DNA from: UBA5336 sp964506685
GTDB lineage: Bacteria; Pseudomonadota; Alphaproteobacteria; Caulobacterales; Hyphomonadaceae
Length of the DNA: 64,000 bases
Direction: 5' to 3'
Assembly: GCA_964506685.1 (NCBI GenBank)
Contig: CAZDMQ010000007.1
Location: forward strand, 1 to 64,000
In this document: one piece after another, positions 17,124 to 25,102 of the stretch
Layout: every line of letters begins with the position of its first letter
Numbering within the stretch: the stretch's first letter is position 1
Made by a program: the position numbers and the translations under genes
The notes under the pieces: generated by a model
The model's input: only the letters and a program-made list of their open reading frames with translations
What the model was told of the DNA's origin: nothing
Databases searched by the model: none

Positions 17124-17492
17124 ATGGCGAAGGATTTTGACGATCTCGATGCGCTTGCCGGCCTGCTCGACAGCCGGTTCCGCATCCCCTTCACCAATAT
17201 CCGCTTCGGTCTCGACAGCCTCATGGGCCTTGTCCCCGGCATTGGCGATGCAGCCACCCTGCTGCCGGCGCTCTACCTCATCGGGCGGGCGACGGCCGGC
17301 GGAGCCCGCAAGCGGGTGATCCTGCTCATGCTGCTGAATTCCGGCCTCGACGCGACACTGGGTGCCATCCCGGTGCTCGGCGACCTGTTCGACCTGATCA
17401 ACCGGTCGAACCAGCGCAATATCCGCATGCTTCGTCGTGAGCTCGAACGGCAGGCCGCGAAGGACCTGCGGGACAAGGGGCGCACGCCCTGA
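17124..17492 (+). CDS. DUF4112 family membrane protein
   Basis: A 122-residue protein with the DUF4112 signature: LDSRFRIPFTNIRFGLDSL, VPGIGDAATLLPALYLI, and a second helical repeat LNSGLDATLGAIPVLGDLFD followed by a basic, amphipathic C terminus (NQRNIRMLRRELERQ). Two hydrophobic hairpins suggest inner membrane association. ATG at 17124 follows a ggaagg-type site. The function of the family is unknown. Confidence 0.88.
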   Translation: MAKDFDDLDALAGLLDSRFRIPFTNIRFGLDSLMGLVPGIGDAATLLPALYLIGRATAGGARKRVILLMLLNSGLDATLGAIPVLGDLFDLINRSNQRNIRMLRRELERQAAKDLRDKGRTP

Positions 17493-17516
17493 AGCGCAAC
17501 CGCCGGCCGTCCTGGT

Positions 17517-18317
17517 TCAGCCTCCCTTGAAATCCGGCGCGCGCTTTTCGAGGATCGCGTCGACCCCCTCCATGTGGTCGTCGGTGAAATGCATCAGCGC
17601 TTGCGACGCCGCCGACAGCTCCATGATCGTGGCGTAATCGGCAGTGGCACCCTTGCGCATCAGCGTCTTGGCAAGGCGCAGCGCCTGTGGCGGCTGGCCT
17701 GCAATGCGCTCGGCCAGGGCGCGGGTCTCGTCCATCAGCGCCTCGTGCGGCACGGACTTCGAGACAAGTCCCCAGGCCTCTGCTGTCGCCGCATCGATCA
17801 CGTCACCGGTGAACAGAAGCTCGGCCGCGCGCGAAGCCCCGATGGTCCGCGGCAGCAGCCAGGCACCGCCATCGCCGGGGATGAGGCCGAGCTTGAGGAA
17901 GGTGACCCCGAATTTCGCCTTGTCGGAGGCGATGCGGATATCGGCCATGCAAGCGACGTCGCAGCCAAGCCCGATGGCCGGCCCGTTCACCGCCGCGATC
18001 AGGGGCGTTTCGAGATTGTAGAGCGAATTGACGATCCGGTGGATGTTCTTCCGGTAGCCCTGGCGGACATCCTGCGGCTTGCCGCCAAAGGCACCGCCGC
18101 GCTGTTTCATCGCCTTCACGTCGCCGCCCGCCGAAAAGGCCCGGCCCTCGCCGGTGAGGATGGCGCAACGGATCGCCTCGTCAGCCTCGATCTCCGCGCA
18201 GGCGGCAGCGACCGCCTCGCCATCGCCCTCGCGCCCCAGCGCATTCAGCATGTCGGGCCGGTTGAGGGTCAGCGTGGCGATGGGGCCGTCGATTTCGAGC
18301 CGGATGACGTCGGACAT
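17517..18317 (-). CDS. Enoyl-CoA hydratase/isomerase (crotonase) family protein
   Basis: A 266-residue crotonase. Oxyanion-hole segments are visible: AFSAGGDVKAM and NGPAIGLGCDVACMADIRIAS, then LIPGDGGAWLLPR. The two acidic residues of classical enoyl-CoA hydratase are not at their usual places (GCDVA for GCELA, and FGVTFL for FGQPEI), while an Asp in IPGDGG is kept. It may therefore be an isomerase or another crotonase rather than a hydratase. ATG at 18317 follows gagga. It lies next to acyl-CoA dehydrogenase genes further upstream on the same strand, which fits acyl-CoA breakdown. Confidence 0.88.
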   Translation of the reverse strand: MSDVIRLEIDGPIATLTLNRPDMLNALGREGDGEAVAAACAEIEADEAIRCAILTGEGRAFSAGGDVKAMKQRGGAFGGKPQDVRQGYRKNIHRIVNSLYNLETPLIAAVNGPAIGLGCDVACMADIRIASDKAKFGVTFLKLGLIPGDGGAWLLPRTIGASRAAELLFTGDVIDAATAEAWGLVSKSVPHEALMDETRALAERIAGQPPQALRLAKTLMRKGATADYATIMELSAASQALMHFTDDHMEGVDAILEKRAPDFKGG

Positions 18318-18336
18318 GGCATTTCCTCGTGTGGTA

Positions 18337-18537
18337 TCAGCGCAGCTCATGCGCCCTGGGAATGTCTGTCCTTGAAAAGTCTTCGCCCTCGAACAGCAAG
18401 GGCCGACCCGTCGATTTTGCCAGGGCATAAGCGAAACAGTCACCAAAATTCAGGTCCACGGGATGATTTCCGCGCCCGAAGCGGCGATCCGCTTCGTCAT
18501 CCTTGATGGTCACTCCCATGACCGGAAGATAGGACAT
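18337..18537 (-). pseudogene. vapC remnant (C-terminal third of a PIN-domain toxin)
   Basis: The last roughly 48 codons of this 66-codon frame read the C-terminal half of a type II VapC ribonuclease: RRFGRGNHPVDLNFGDCFAY, then ALAKSTGRPLLFEGEDFSRTDI. This contains the conserved NFGDCFAYALA acidic motif. The N-terminal PIN residues (the first Asp and Glu) are missing, and the 5' part reads unrelated sequence. No vapB antitoxin gene is visible on either side; the gap to the next gene is only 20 bases. It is probably an inactive relic of a toxin-antitoxin pair. Confidence 0.75.
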
Positions 18538-18557
18538 GTCCGGCGCGGGGTCACGCG

Positions 18558-19241
18558 CTATTGCCCGTCCCCTTCGCCACCGGCCTCGGTGCCATCCTCG
18601 GCCGGCGCGGCCTCGGGATTGTCCTCCACGCGGCGATAGATGCCGATGAACCAGGGCGTCCAGGCGTCTGCCTCGGGATCGAACTGCTCGAAAAGCTGGG
18701 TCACCGTGCCATTCCGGTTCGGCGTCCAGCGACCGCGAAACGGGAAACTCGCCCCGTCCCGATAGGCAATTCGCCCGTCCAGCGCGATCCCGCCATCCTC
18801 GGCATAGCCGCCTTCAAGCTCGATCGTGACGGACTGGCTGACCCAGACCTGCTGCCAGGCATCGCGGCCTGGATCATAATAGTTGAAACTGCGTCCGGTG
18901 CCGCCATTGACCGACATCCAGTGCTCGACAATCAGGCAGCCGTTCTCCTCCGAGATCACAAGGTTCCGGCCGGCATAATTGCCCTGATGGTCGAACACGT
19001 CCCAGTCGCCGACCCAGAAATCGAACACCCGATAGCGCCAGTCCGCACAGGCCGATGGCAGCGTCGCCGCGGCTTCGTCCGGCGCGTCGGGCGCGGTTTC
19101 TGCCGCCTGTCCGGGCGCGTCGGCGGCGTCCTGCGAAACGCCGGACAACGCGGCCCCGGAAGCTGCCTGGGCGTCGGCAGAAACGGCCAGGACAAGAACA
19201 CCCGCGGCAACGGCCGCACCGATCAGGTCAATTCGCATCAT
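18558..19241 (-). CDS. Exported protein of unknown function, DUF1579-like
   Basis: A 227-residue secreted protein with a signal peptide (about residues 1-27, ending SADAQA), an Ala/Asp/Glu-rich spacer, and a compact beta-rich domain. The domain begins with YRVFDFWVGDWDVFD and contains ENGCLIVEHWMSVNGGTGRS, FNYYDPGRDAWQQVWVSQS and FRGRWTPN. The FDFWVGDWDV opening is typical of lipocalin-like DUF1579-type proteins. The acidic tail is low complexity. ATG-ATG follows aaaggag; the first ATG fits the spacing best. The function is unknown. Confidence 0.75.
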   Translation of the reverse strand: MMRIDLIGAAVAAGVLVLAVSADAQAASGAALSGVSQDAADAPGQAAETAPDAPDEAAATLPSACADWRYRVFDFWVGDWDVFDHQGNYAGRNLVISEENGCLIVEHWMSVNGGTGRSFNYYDPGRDAWQQVWVSQSVTIELEGGYAEDGGIALDGRIAYRDGASFPFRGRWTPNRNGTVTQLFEQFDPEADAWTPWFIGIYRRVEDNPEAAPAEDGTEAGGEGDGQ

Positions 19242-19287
19242 CGGCGTCTCCTTTACCCATTGGGACGCAAACGCCGGGCCAGACAGC

Positions 19288-19319
19288 GAAAGGGCCCCGC
19301 CATCGCCGGCAGGGCCCCT
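19288..19319 (-). terminator. Terminator after acyl-CoA dehydrogenase gene
   Basis: Read on the minus strand, gggccctgcc pairs with ggcggggccc (one G-U pair) around a 6-base loop and is followed by ttt. It sits 24 bases past the stop of the 385-residue acyl-CoA dehydrogenase gene. This makes a reasonable intrinsic terminator separating that gene from the exported-protein gene. Confidence 0.6.
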
Positions 19320-19342
19320 CGAGATCGTGCAGCGCGAGAGGG

Positions 19343-20500
19343 CTACTCGGCTGCCAGGGGCAGCTCGTCTGCCGACAATTCGGTGTAGCGCTTCAGGTGG
19401 TGGTCGACATTGCCGAACTCGTGATCGATCATGGTCAGGCGCTTGAAATAATGGCCAATAGCCAGCTCGTCGGTCATACCCATGCCGCCGTGGATCTGGA
19501 TCGATTCCTGTCCGACGAACCGGCCGGCCTGACCGATCCGAACCTTCGCGGCCGAGACCGCCTTCTTGCGCGTCGCCGCGTCCTCGCCCAGCTTCAGCGT
19601 CGCCATATAGGTCATGGAGAGCGCCTGTTCATGCTCGATGAACATGTCGACCATGCGGTGCTGCAGCACCTGGAACTTGCCGATCGGAACGCCGAACTGC
19701 TTGCGCTGCTTGGCATACTCCACCGTCATGGTGCGCGCGACGCCCATGGCGCCCACTGCCTCGGCACAAACGGCGGCGATGGCCTCGTCAGTGACCTGTT
19801 CGATCACCGGTAGCGCGGCGTCCTTCTCCCCGACAAGGGCCTCGGCAGGGATGGACACGTTCTCGAAATACACCTCCGAAGCGCGGCGTCCGTCGACGGT
19901 TGCGTAATCCCGCGTGGTGACACCCGAGGTCGCCTTGTCGACAAGGAACAGCGAGATGCCATCGGTGTCCCGGCGTCCGCCGGCAGTGCGGGCGGTGACC
20001 ACCAGCGTGTCGGCCCACGGCGCCCCGATCACGACGGCCTTGTGCCCGTTCAGGACGTATCCGTCGCCCTCGGTCTTCGCAGTCGTTTCGAGGTCGGCGA
20101 GATTGTAGCGACCGCGCGGTTCGGCATAGGCGAAGGCGAACACCCGCTCCCCGCCCATCAGCGCCGCGAGATGCTGCTCCTTCTGGGCGTCGTTGCCGGC
20201 ATGTTTCAGCACGCCGCCGGCACAGACCACGCTCGGCACGTAGGGCTCGACGACCAGTCCCTTGCCGAACTCCTCCATCACGACCATGGCATCGATCGGG
20301 CCACCGCCGAGGCCGCCATCCTCCTCCGAAAACGGCGCCATGAGCAGGCCGAGCTCGGCGAACTGGGCCCACAGCTCCGGCCGCCAGCCGGCATCGGAAT
20401 TCACCACGCCGCGGCGGGTGTCGAAGTCATACTGGTCGCGGATCAGCCGGGCGAGGCTGTCGCGGAGCATCGTCTGCTCGTCGGTAAAGTTGAAATCCAT
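19343..20500 (-). CDS. Acyl-CoA dehydrogenase (385 aa)
   Basis: A flavoprotein that introduces the alpha-beta double bond into an acyl-CoA. N-terminal helical domain MDFNFTDEQTMLRDSLARLI, a middle domain with FAYAEPRGRYNLADLETTA in the flavin-contact region, and the C-terminal QRKQFGVPIGKFQVLQHRM and QIHGGMGMTDELAIGHYFKR motifs. It probably forms a unit with the 398-residue acyl-CoA dehydrogenase gene 700 bases upstream on the same strand. In some bacteria such adjacent, unequal pairs build heterotetramers for bulky or branched substrates; this is inference. The substrate is unknown. Confidence 0.93.
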   Translation of the reverse strand: MDFNFTDEQTMLRDSLARLIRDQYDFDTRRGVVNSDAGWRPELWAQFAELGLLMAPFSEEDGGLGGGPIDAMVVMEEFGKGLVVEPYVPSVVCAGGVLKHAGNDAQKEQHLAALMGGERVFAFAYAEPRGRYNLADLETTAKTEGDGYVLNGHKAVVIGAPWADTLVVTARTAGGRRDTDGISLFLVDKATSGVTTRDYATVDGRRASEVYFENVSIPAEALVGEKDAALPVIEQVTDEAIAAVCAEAVGAMGVARTMTVEYAKQRKQFGVPIGKFQVLQHRMVDMFIEHEQALSMTYMATLKLGEDAATRKKAVSAAKVRIGQAGRFVGQESIQIHGGMGMTDELAIGHYFKRLTMIDHEFGNVDHHLKRYTELSADELPLAAE

Positions 20501-20556
20501 GTCTTGTCCTCCCGGGAATGTTCTGGCCCCGGCGCCCGGGGCTCGATGGGTTTCAG

Positions 20557-21177
20557 TCAGAAGAGTTCGGCCACGGCGATCTGAATCCGTGGCTCGAAGA
20601 GCGGGGAAAGTGTCTCGCCGGGGCGGTATTCGACCTGTGCAGTATAGTCGCCCCGGGACGGCTGGCGAAAGACGTAGACCACCTCGGCGGTCACATCGAG
20701 CACCCAGTATTCGGGAATCTCGGCTGCGGCATACTTCTCACGTTTGTAGCCAAGATCGTCTGCGAGCGAGGTGTGGGCCGTTTCAGCAACAAGTCGGACA
20801 TCTTTCGGGGCATAGAAGGCCTGCACCGCGACATCGACCGGCGCGAGTACCGCAGCTTCTGGTTCAAGATACGTGCTGGCGCCCAGCTTAAGGCCCGGAT
20901 GTGGCTGGACGATCAAACTGTCGCGGGAAATGCCGAGCTCTCGGATCGCGATCGCGAGAAGTTCCACCACGGCTGCCTCGCTGCGTCCATGGCGCGAGCC
21001 CGCCGGTGGTGACACCACGATCCTCCCATCCCTCAACTCGTGCTTCCCTGGCCCGGAAAGTACACCGGAGCTGCCAATCACAGCGAACTCTTCGACCGTG
21101 AAACGCCGCTCCCAGTAGCCCGGGAAGCTGGTCCCGGGCGCAGATACGGAAACGATCGGACGGGCGTCATCGGCCAT
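20557..21177 (-). CDS. Uma2 family (DUF820) PD-(D/E)XK nuclease-like protein
   Basis: A 206-residue protein of the Uma2 restriction-endonuclease-like fold. Visible are FTVEEFAVIG, KHELRDGRIVVSPPAGSRHG, the core strand LEPEAAVLAP where the family usually has PDVAVV, and VRLVAETAHTSLADDLGYKR with EKYAAAEIPEYWVLDV. The acidic core residue is Glu instead of Asp, but the E...K arrangement remains. Function of the family is unknown, with many copies in cyanobacteria. It sits between two acyl-CoA dehydrogenase genes on the same strand, 56 and 32 bases from them, so it is likely co-transcribed with lipid genes. Confidence 0.85.
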   Translation of the reverse strand: MADDARPIVSVSAPGTSFPGYWERRFTVEEFAVIGSSGVLSGPGKHELRDGRIVVSPPAGSRHGRSEAAVVELLAIAIRELGISRDSLIVQPHPGLKLGASTYLEPEAAVLAPVDVAVQAFYAPKDVRLVAETAHTSLADDLGYKREKYAAAEIPEYWVLDVTAEVVYVFRQPSRGDYTAQVEYRPGETLSPLFEPRIQIAVAELF

Positions 21178-21209
21178 GGTGGCACTCTATACCGGGCAGG
21201 CCCCGGCCC

Positions 21210-22406
21210 CTAGAGGCCGAGGATCATCTTTGCGATGATATTGCGCTGGATTTCGTTCGAGCCGCCATAGATCGACGTTTTGCGCATGTTGAAATAGGCC
21301 GGCGCAGCGTGTCCGGCATAGTCGGGACCGATCGGGAATTCGTTCGAGCCGTCCTCGGGGAAACTGCGGTAATAGGGATGGCCATAGCTGCCGACCGCTT
21401 CCAGCGTCAGCTCGGTGAGGCGTTGCTGGATCTCGGTCCCCTTGATCTTCAGGATCGAGCTTTCCGGGCCGGGGCCCTTGCCGGCCGCTTCGCCAGCCAG
21501 GGTCCGGAGCTCAGTGAATTCGAGCGCCGTCAGGTCGATCTCGAGCTGGCTGACCTTGCGGGCGAATTCGTCATCGGCGATCAGCGGCGTGCCATCGAGC
21601 ACTTCCGTGGATGCAATCTGGCGCAGCTTCTCGACCCCGCGCTTGGACCGGGCCACGCCGGCGATGCCGGAGCGCTCATGCGCCAGAAGGAACTTGGCAT
21701 AGGTCCAGCCCTTGTTCTCCTCGCCGACCAGGTTCTCCACCGGCACGCGGACATCGGTCAGCCAGGTTTCGTTGACCTCGTGACCGCCGTCGATCGTGAT
21801 GATCGGACGCACTTCGATACCCGGTGTCCGCATGTCCACCAGGATGAAGGAAATGCCCTCCTGCGGCTTGGCCGCATTGGGGTCGGTGCGGCAAAGGAAG
21901 AAACCCCAGTCGGCATGCTGGGCCAGCGTCGTCCAGGTCTTCTGGCCATTGATCACGTAATGGTCGCCATCACGCACGGCCGTCGTCTTGACGCTGGCAA
22001 GGTCGGACCCGGCGCCCGGCTCGGAATAGCCCTGGCACCACCAGACATCGCCGGACAGGATGCCCGGCAGGTGCTGTTTCTTCTGCGTTTCGCTGCCGAA
22101 CGTGTAAATCACGGGGCCGACCATGGAGACGCTGAAGGGCAGGGGCATCACGGTATCGAGCCGGGCGTTTTCCTCCGACCAGATATAGCGCTGAGTGGCC
22201 GTCCAGCCGGTGCCGCCATATTCGACGGGCCAGGCCGGCGCCGACCAGCCCTTCTTGCCGAGGATCTTGTGCCAGCGCAGGAAATCCTCGCGGGACAGGT
22301 CCTCGCGGGCCCCCATGCCCTTGAGCTCCGGAGGATAATTTTCCTCGATGAAGGCTCTCACTTCCGCGCGGAACGCGATCTCCTCGGGCGTGAATTCAAG
22401 GTTCAT
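21210..22406 (-). CDS. Acyl-CoA dehydrogenase (398 aa)
   Basis: A second acyl-CoA dehydrogenase, similar in layout to the 385-residue protein but distinct in sequence. N domain NLEFTPEEIAFRAEVRAFIEE, FAD contacts WWCQGYSEPGAGSDLASVKT and INGQKTWTTLAQ, then VPVENLVGEENKGW, LLAHERSGIAGV, and the C-terminal KTSIYGGSNEIQRNIIAKM. The IYGGSNEIQRNI end is typical of the FadE17/26-type enzymes that act on steroid or cyclic acyl-CoA. ATG follows ggagg at 8 bases. A palindromic element lies just upstream. It is the first gene of an acyl-CoA/Uma2 cluster. Confidence 0.94.
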   Translation of the reverse strand: MNLEFTPEEIAFRAEVRAFIEENYPPELKGMGAREDLSREDFLRWHKILGKKGWSAPAWPVEYGGTGWTATQRYIWSEENARLDTVMPLPFSVSMVGPVIYTFGSETQKKQHLPGILSGDVWWCQGYSEPGAGSDLASVKTTAVRDGDHYVINGQKTWTTLAQHADWGFFLCRTDPNAAKPQEGISFILVDMRTPGIEVRPIITIDGGHEVNETWLTDVRVPVENLVGEENKGWTYAKFLLAHERSGIAGVARSKRGVEKLRQIASTEVLDGTPLIADDEFARKVSQLEIDLTALEFTELRTLAGEAAGKGPGPESSILKIKGTEIQQRLTELTLEAVGSYGHPYYRSFPEDGSNEFPIGPDYAGHAAPAYFNMRKTSIYGGSNEIQRNIIAKMILGL

Positions 22407-22469
22407 GGGCTTTTCCTCCGGGGCATGCTCTCGACCATTGCAACTTGTAGCGCAAGACCGGCCAAACTC

Positions 22470-22497
22470 AAGTTTACGCGGACGTCAACGTAAACTT
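22470..22497. promoter_or_regulatory. Inverted repeat upstream of acyl-CoA dehydrogenase gene
   Basis: A perfect 9-bp inverted repeat, aagtttacg and cgtaaactt, separated by 10 bases, 64 bases upstream of the 398-residue acyl-CoA dehydrogenase start. It overlaps the last codons of gtrA. The TTTACG...CGTAAA halves, and an internal ACGTCAACGTAAA, resemble from memory the operators of LiuR-type regulators of branched-chain/acyl-CoA catabolism in proteobacteria. No such regulator gene is in the window. Confidence 0.4.
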
Positions 22498-22931
22498 TGC
22501 CGCAGGGATGGACGGGGTGTGCGGCGGTTGAAGATGACCAGCCGGTTGATGACGAAATTCAGGGTGAAGGTCAGCCCGAAGGCGACCAGCAGGATCGGCA
22601 GGGCCGACCGTTCAGCCGGAAACAGGTCGCAAAGCAAGGCGACAAGGCCGCTGCGGAGCAGGAGCGTCAGCGCGACCAGGCTCAGTAGACCGGCCAGCCG
22701 CCGCAGCGAGACGGCGCTTGCTTCCCGCCGGAACGCCCAGAACTCCAGCAGGAAATAGGCGACCAGGCCGCCAGCCAGCACGCCCATGGCGGCCGCCACC
22801 GGCAAGGGAACGCCGGTACAGGCATGCGCCAGCCAGGCCACGGCGAGATCGACCATGGCCGCAACGGCCGCTGCCGCAACATAGCGAAAGCCCTCGCCCA
22901 GACGCAGGCCCGTGGGAATCGTCTCAGTCAT
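22485..22931 (-). CDS. GtrA family membrane protein
   Basis: A 148-residue protein with four transmembrane helices: FRYVAAAAVAAMVDLAVAWL, VAAAMGVLAGGLVAYFL, LAGLLSLVALTLLLRSGLV and ILLVAFGLTFTLNFVINRL. GtrA-like proteins are linked to moving lipid-linked sugars across the inner membrane, often beside glycosyltransferases; none is adjacent here. ATG at 22931 is used, with an in-frame ATG four codons upstream also possible; neither has a strong ribosome binding site. Its 3' end carries the inverted repeat described at 22470-22497. Confidence 0.82.
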   Translation of the reverse strand: MTETIPTGLRLGEGFRYVAAAAVAAMVDLAVAWLAHACTGVPLPVAAAMGVLAGGLVAYFLLEFWAFRREASAVSLRRLAGLLSLVALTLLLRSGLVALLCDLFPAERSALPILLVAFGLTFTLNFVINRLVIFNRRTPRPSLRQSLR

Positions 22932-22978
22932 GTTGTCCAGCATGCGCGCAGACGCGCAAACAGGGGGTAAAGATCGCG

Positions 22979-24148
22979 TCAGCCGGCCTCGCCAGCGGCC
23001 AGCGCCGCGCGCCGTCGTGCTGCAGCGCCCTGTTTCACGCTGTCCGAGCGCAACTGCCCGCACGCCGCGAAGATGTCCCGGCCCCGCGGGGTGCGGATCG
23101 GCGACGCATATCCGGCGCGGTTCAGGACCTCCGCAAAGGCTTCGATCGTCTCCCAGTCCGAACACGCGTAGGGCGCACCGGGCCAGGGATTGAACGGGAT
23201 GAGATTGATCTTGGCCGGCACGCCGCGCAGGAGCCGGACGAGGTCGCGGGCCTCGGCGAGGCTGTCGTTCACCCCGTTCAGCATCACGTATTCGAACGTC
23301 ACCCGTTTGGCATTGGACAGGTCCGGATAGGCCCGGATCGCCTCGAACAGGGTTGCAAGATCGTACTTCCGGTTGATCGGCACGAGCTCGTCGCGCAGGT
23401 CATCGCGGACCGCATGCAGCGAAATCGCCAGCATTGCGCCGGTCCGCTCGCCGAGTTCGGGGATTTTCGGCGCAACGCCGGCCGTCGAGACGGTGATCCG
23501 CCGGCGGCCAATGGCAATGCCGTCGCCATCGGCAATCGTGTCGATGGCCTCTGCCACATTGTCGAGATTGTACAGCGGCTCGCCCATGCCCATGAAGACG
23601 ATATTGGTCAGCCGGCGGTTCTCGGTCGAGGTCGGCCATTCGCCGAGCCCGTCCCGGGCGATCATCACCTGGGCAACGATTTCCTGCGCGGTCAGGTTGC
23701 GCACCAGGCGCTGCGTGCCGGTGTGGCAGAAAGTACAGTTCAGCGTGCAGCCGACCTGCGAGGACACGCACAGTGCACCAGCCTTGCCGACATCCGGAAT
23801 GAAGACGCTTTCGCCCTCCACCCCCGGCCCGAACCGGGTCAGCCATTTCTGCGTGCCATCGACCGAGACGAGGTGCTCGGCGATGGCCGGCCGGTCCAGC
23901 GTGAAACGCTCCGCGAGCACGGCCCGCAGCGGTTTCGCGATATCGGTCATCGCGGCAAAATCCTGCGTGCCGAAATGGTGGATCCAGCGCCGGAGCTGCT
24001 TCGCCCGCATGGCCGCCTTCTTCGGCTCGACGCCGAGCGCTTCCATCTCGGCCTTCAGCGCGGGGACCGACAGGCCGGCAAGCGACCGCAGGGCCGGCGG
24101 GCCCGCCGCATCGGGGCGGCGCGAAAGATCGAGGGGCGTTGTCACCAT
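22979..24148 (-). CDS. rlmN: 23S rRNA (adenine2503-C2)/tRNA methyltransferase RlmN
   Basis: A 389-residue radical SAM enzyme that methylates C2 of A2503 in 23S rRNA and A37 of some tRNAs, helping translational accuracy. The 4Fe-4S binding motif is CTLNCTFC, preceded by VSSQVG. Other marks are FMGMGEPLYN, GRRRITVSTAGVAP and the C-terminal ACGQL with the second catalytic Cys. The ATG at 24148 is chosen because the longer frame would run antisense through terC. It is followed on the same strand by gtrA, 47 bases away. The family assignment is certain. Confidence 0.96.
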   Translation of the reverse strand: MVTTPLDLSRRPDAAGPPALRSLAGLSVPALKAEMEALGVEPKKAAMRAKQLRRWIHHFGTQDFAAMTDIAKPLRAVLAERFTLDRPAIAEHLVSVDGTQKWLTRFGPGVEGESVFIPDVGKAGALCVSSQVGCTLNCTFCHTGTQRLVRNLTAQEIVAQVMIARDGLGEWPTSTENRRLTNIVFMGMGEPLYNLDNVAEAIDTIADGDGIAIGRRRITVSTAGVAPKIPELGERTGAMLAISLHAVRDDLRDELVPINRKYDLATLFEAIRAYPDLSNAKRVTFEYVMLNGVNDSLAEARDLVRLLRGVPAKINLIPFNPWPGAPYACSDWETIEAFAEVLNRAGYASPIRTPRGRDIFAACGQLRSDSVKQGAAARRRAALAAGEAG

Positions 24149-24271
24149 GGCCTTGCGATAGCATGGCTCGCCCGCCGGGCAAAAGGCTTCCCGCCCGCCC
24201 TTTCGCAGGAAGACGGATGACAGTGTCGGCCGCATTCGGTACCGGAACCCCGCAATCGGGAACCAAACGCC

Positions 24272-25072
24272 ATGGCAGACCTCATCACCATCTTCACCGA
24301 CCCGGCCAACCTGGCTGCCCTTGTCACGCTCGTTGTCCTCAAGATCGTGCTCGGGATCGACAACCTGATCTTCATCTCGATCGTCAGCAACAAGCTGCCA
24401 GAGTCCGAACGCCCCTTCGCCCGCAACCTCGGGATCGGGCTCGCCCTGGGGCTCCGCATTGCCCTTCTCGGCGCGATCGCCTGGCTGGTCGGGCTCACCG
24501 CGACGGTGGTCGATCTCGGCTTCGCCGGCCCGCCGGGACCACACGGAGAGGCCAGTTTCGAGACGGCTTTCTCCCTGCGCGACCTGATCCTCATCGCGGG
24601 CGGGCTGTTCCTGGTCTGGAACGCCACCACCGAGATCCACCATAATCTCGATCCCCATCCGGCCAGCACGGTGTTCAATGCAGAGCGGACAACCATGACC
24701 CTGAGCGCCGCGATTGTTCAGATCATCCTGCTCAACATGGTGTTCTCCGTGGACAGCATCCTGACTGCCGTCGGCATGACCGACATTGTCCCCATCATGG
24801 TGGTTGCCGTGCTGGTCTCGGGCGGCGTGATGCTGGCCGCGGCCGGTCCGCTTGCCCGGTTCAGCCAGGACAACCCGTCCGTGGTCATGCTTGCGCTGGC
24901 CTTCCTGCTGATGATCGGCACCGTGCTCATCGCCGACGGGTTCGGGGTGCACGTGCCCAAGGGCTACATCTATGCGGCCATGGCATTCTCGGTCTTTGTG
25001 GAGTTCCTGAACCTCATCGCACGGCGCCGCCGGCAACGACGCGCCGCCTCGGCCGGCCAAGCCGCGCATTGA
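24272..25072 (+). CDS. TerC family integral membrane protein
   Basis: A 266-residue polytopic protein with about seven transmembrane helices. The conserved metal-site motifs are visible: LKIVLGIDNLIFISI near residue 25-40 and VFSVDSILTAVGMTD near 160. TerC-like proteins such as Alx and YkoY are linked to manganese efflux, often loading exported enzymes. The last 15 residues are a basic cytoplasmic tail (RRRRQRRAASAG). It is divergent from rlmN, with 123 bases between. I see no yybP-ykoY manganese riboswitch consensus in that gap. Confidence 0.92.
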   Translation: MADLITIFTDPANLAALVTLVVLKIVLGIDNLIFISIVSNKLPESERPFARNLGIGLALGLRIALLGAIAWLVGLTATVVDLGFAGPPGPHGEASFETAFSLRDLILIAGGLFLVWNATTEIHHNLDPHPASTVFNAERTTMTLSAAIVQIILLNMVFSVDSILTAVGMTDIVPIMVVAVLVSGGVMLAAAGPLARFSQDNPSVVMLALAFLLMIGTVLIADGFGVHVPKGYIYAAMAFSVFVEFLNLIARRRRQRRAASAGQAAH

Positions 25073-25102
25073 GGCGCGACATCAGCCGGCCTTTGGGCGC
25101 TG

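Noticed and set aside
24149..24271. Manganese (yybP-ykoY) riboswitch before terC
   Set aside because: I looked for the conserved loop motifs and saw no clear match. The gap of 123 bases contains rlmN upstream sequence as well.
24149..25069. A longer N-terminal extension of rlmN through terC
   Set aside because: The extra residues are antisense to a clear seven-helix TerC protein. The family start fits ATG at 24148.
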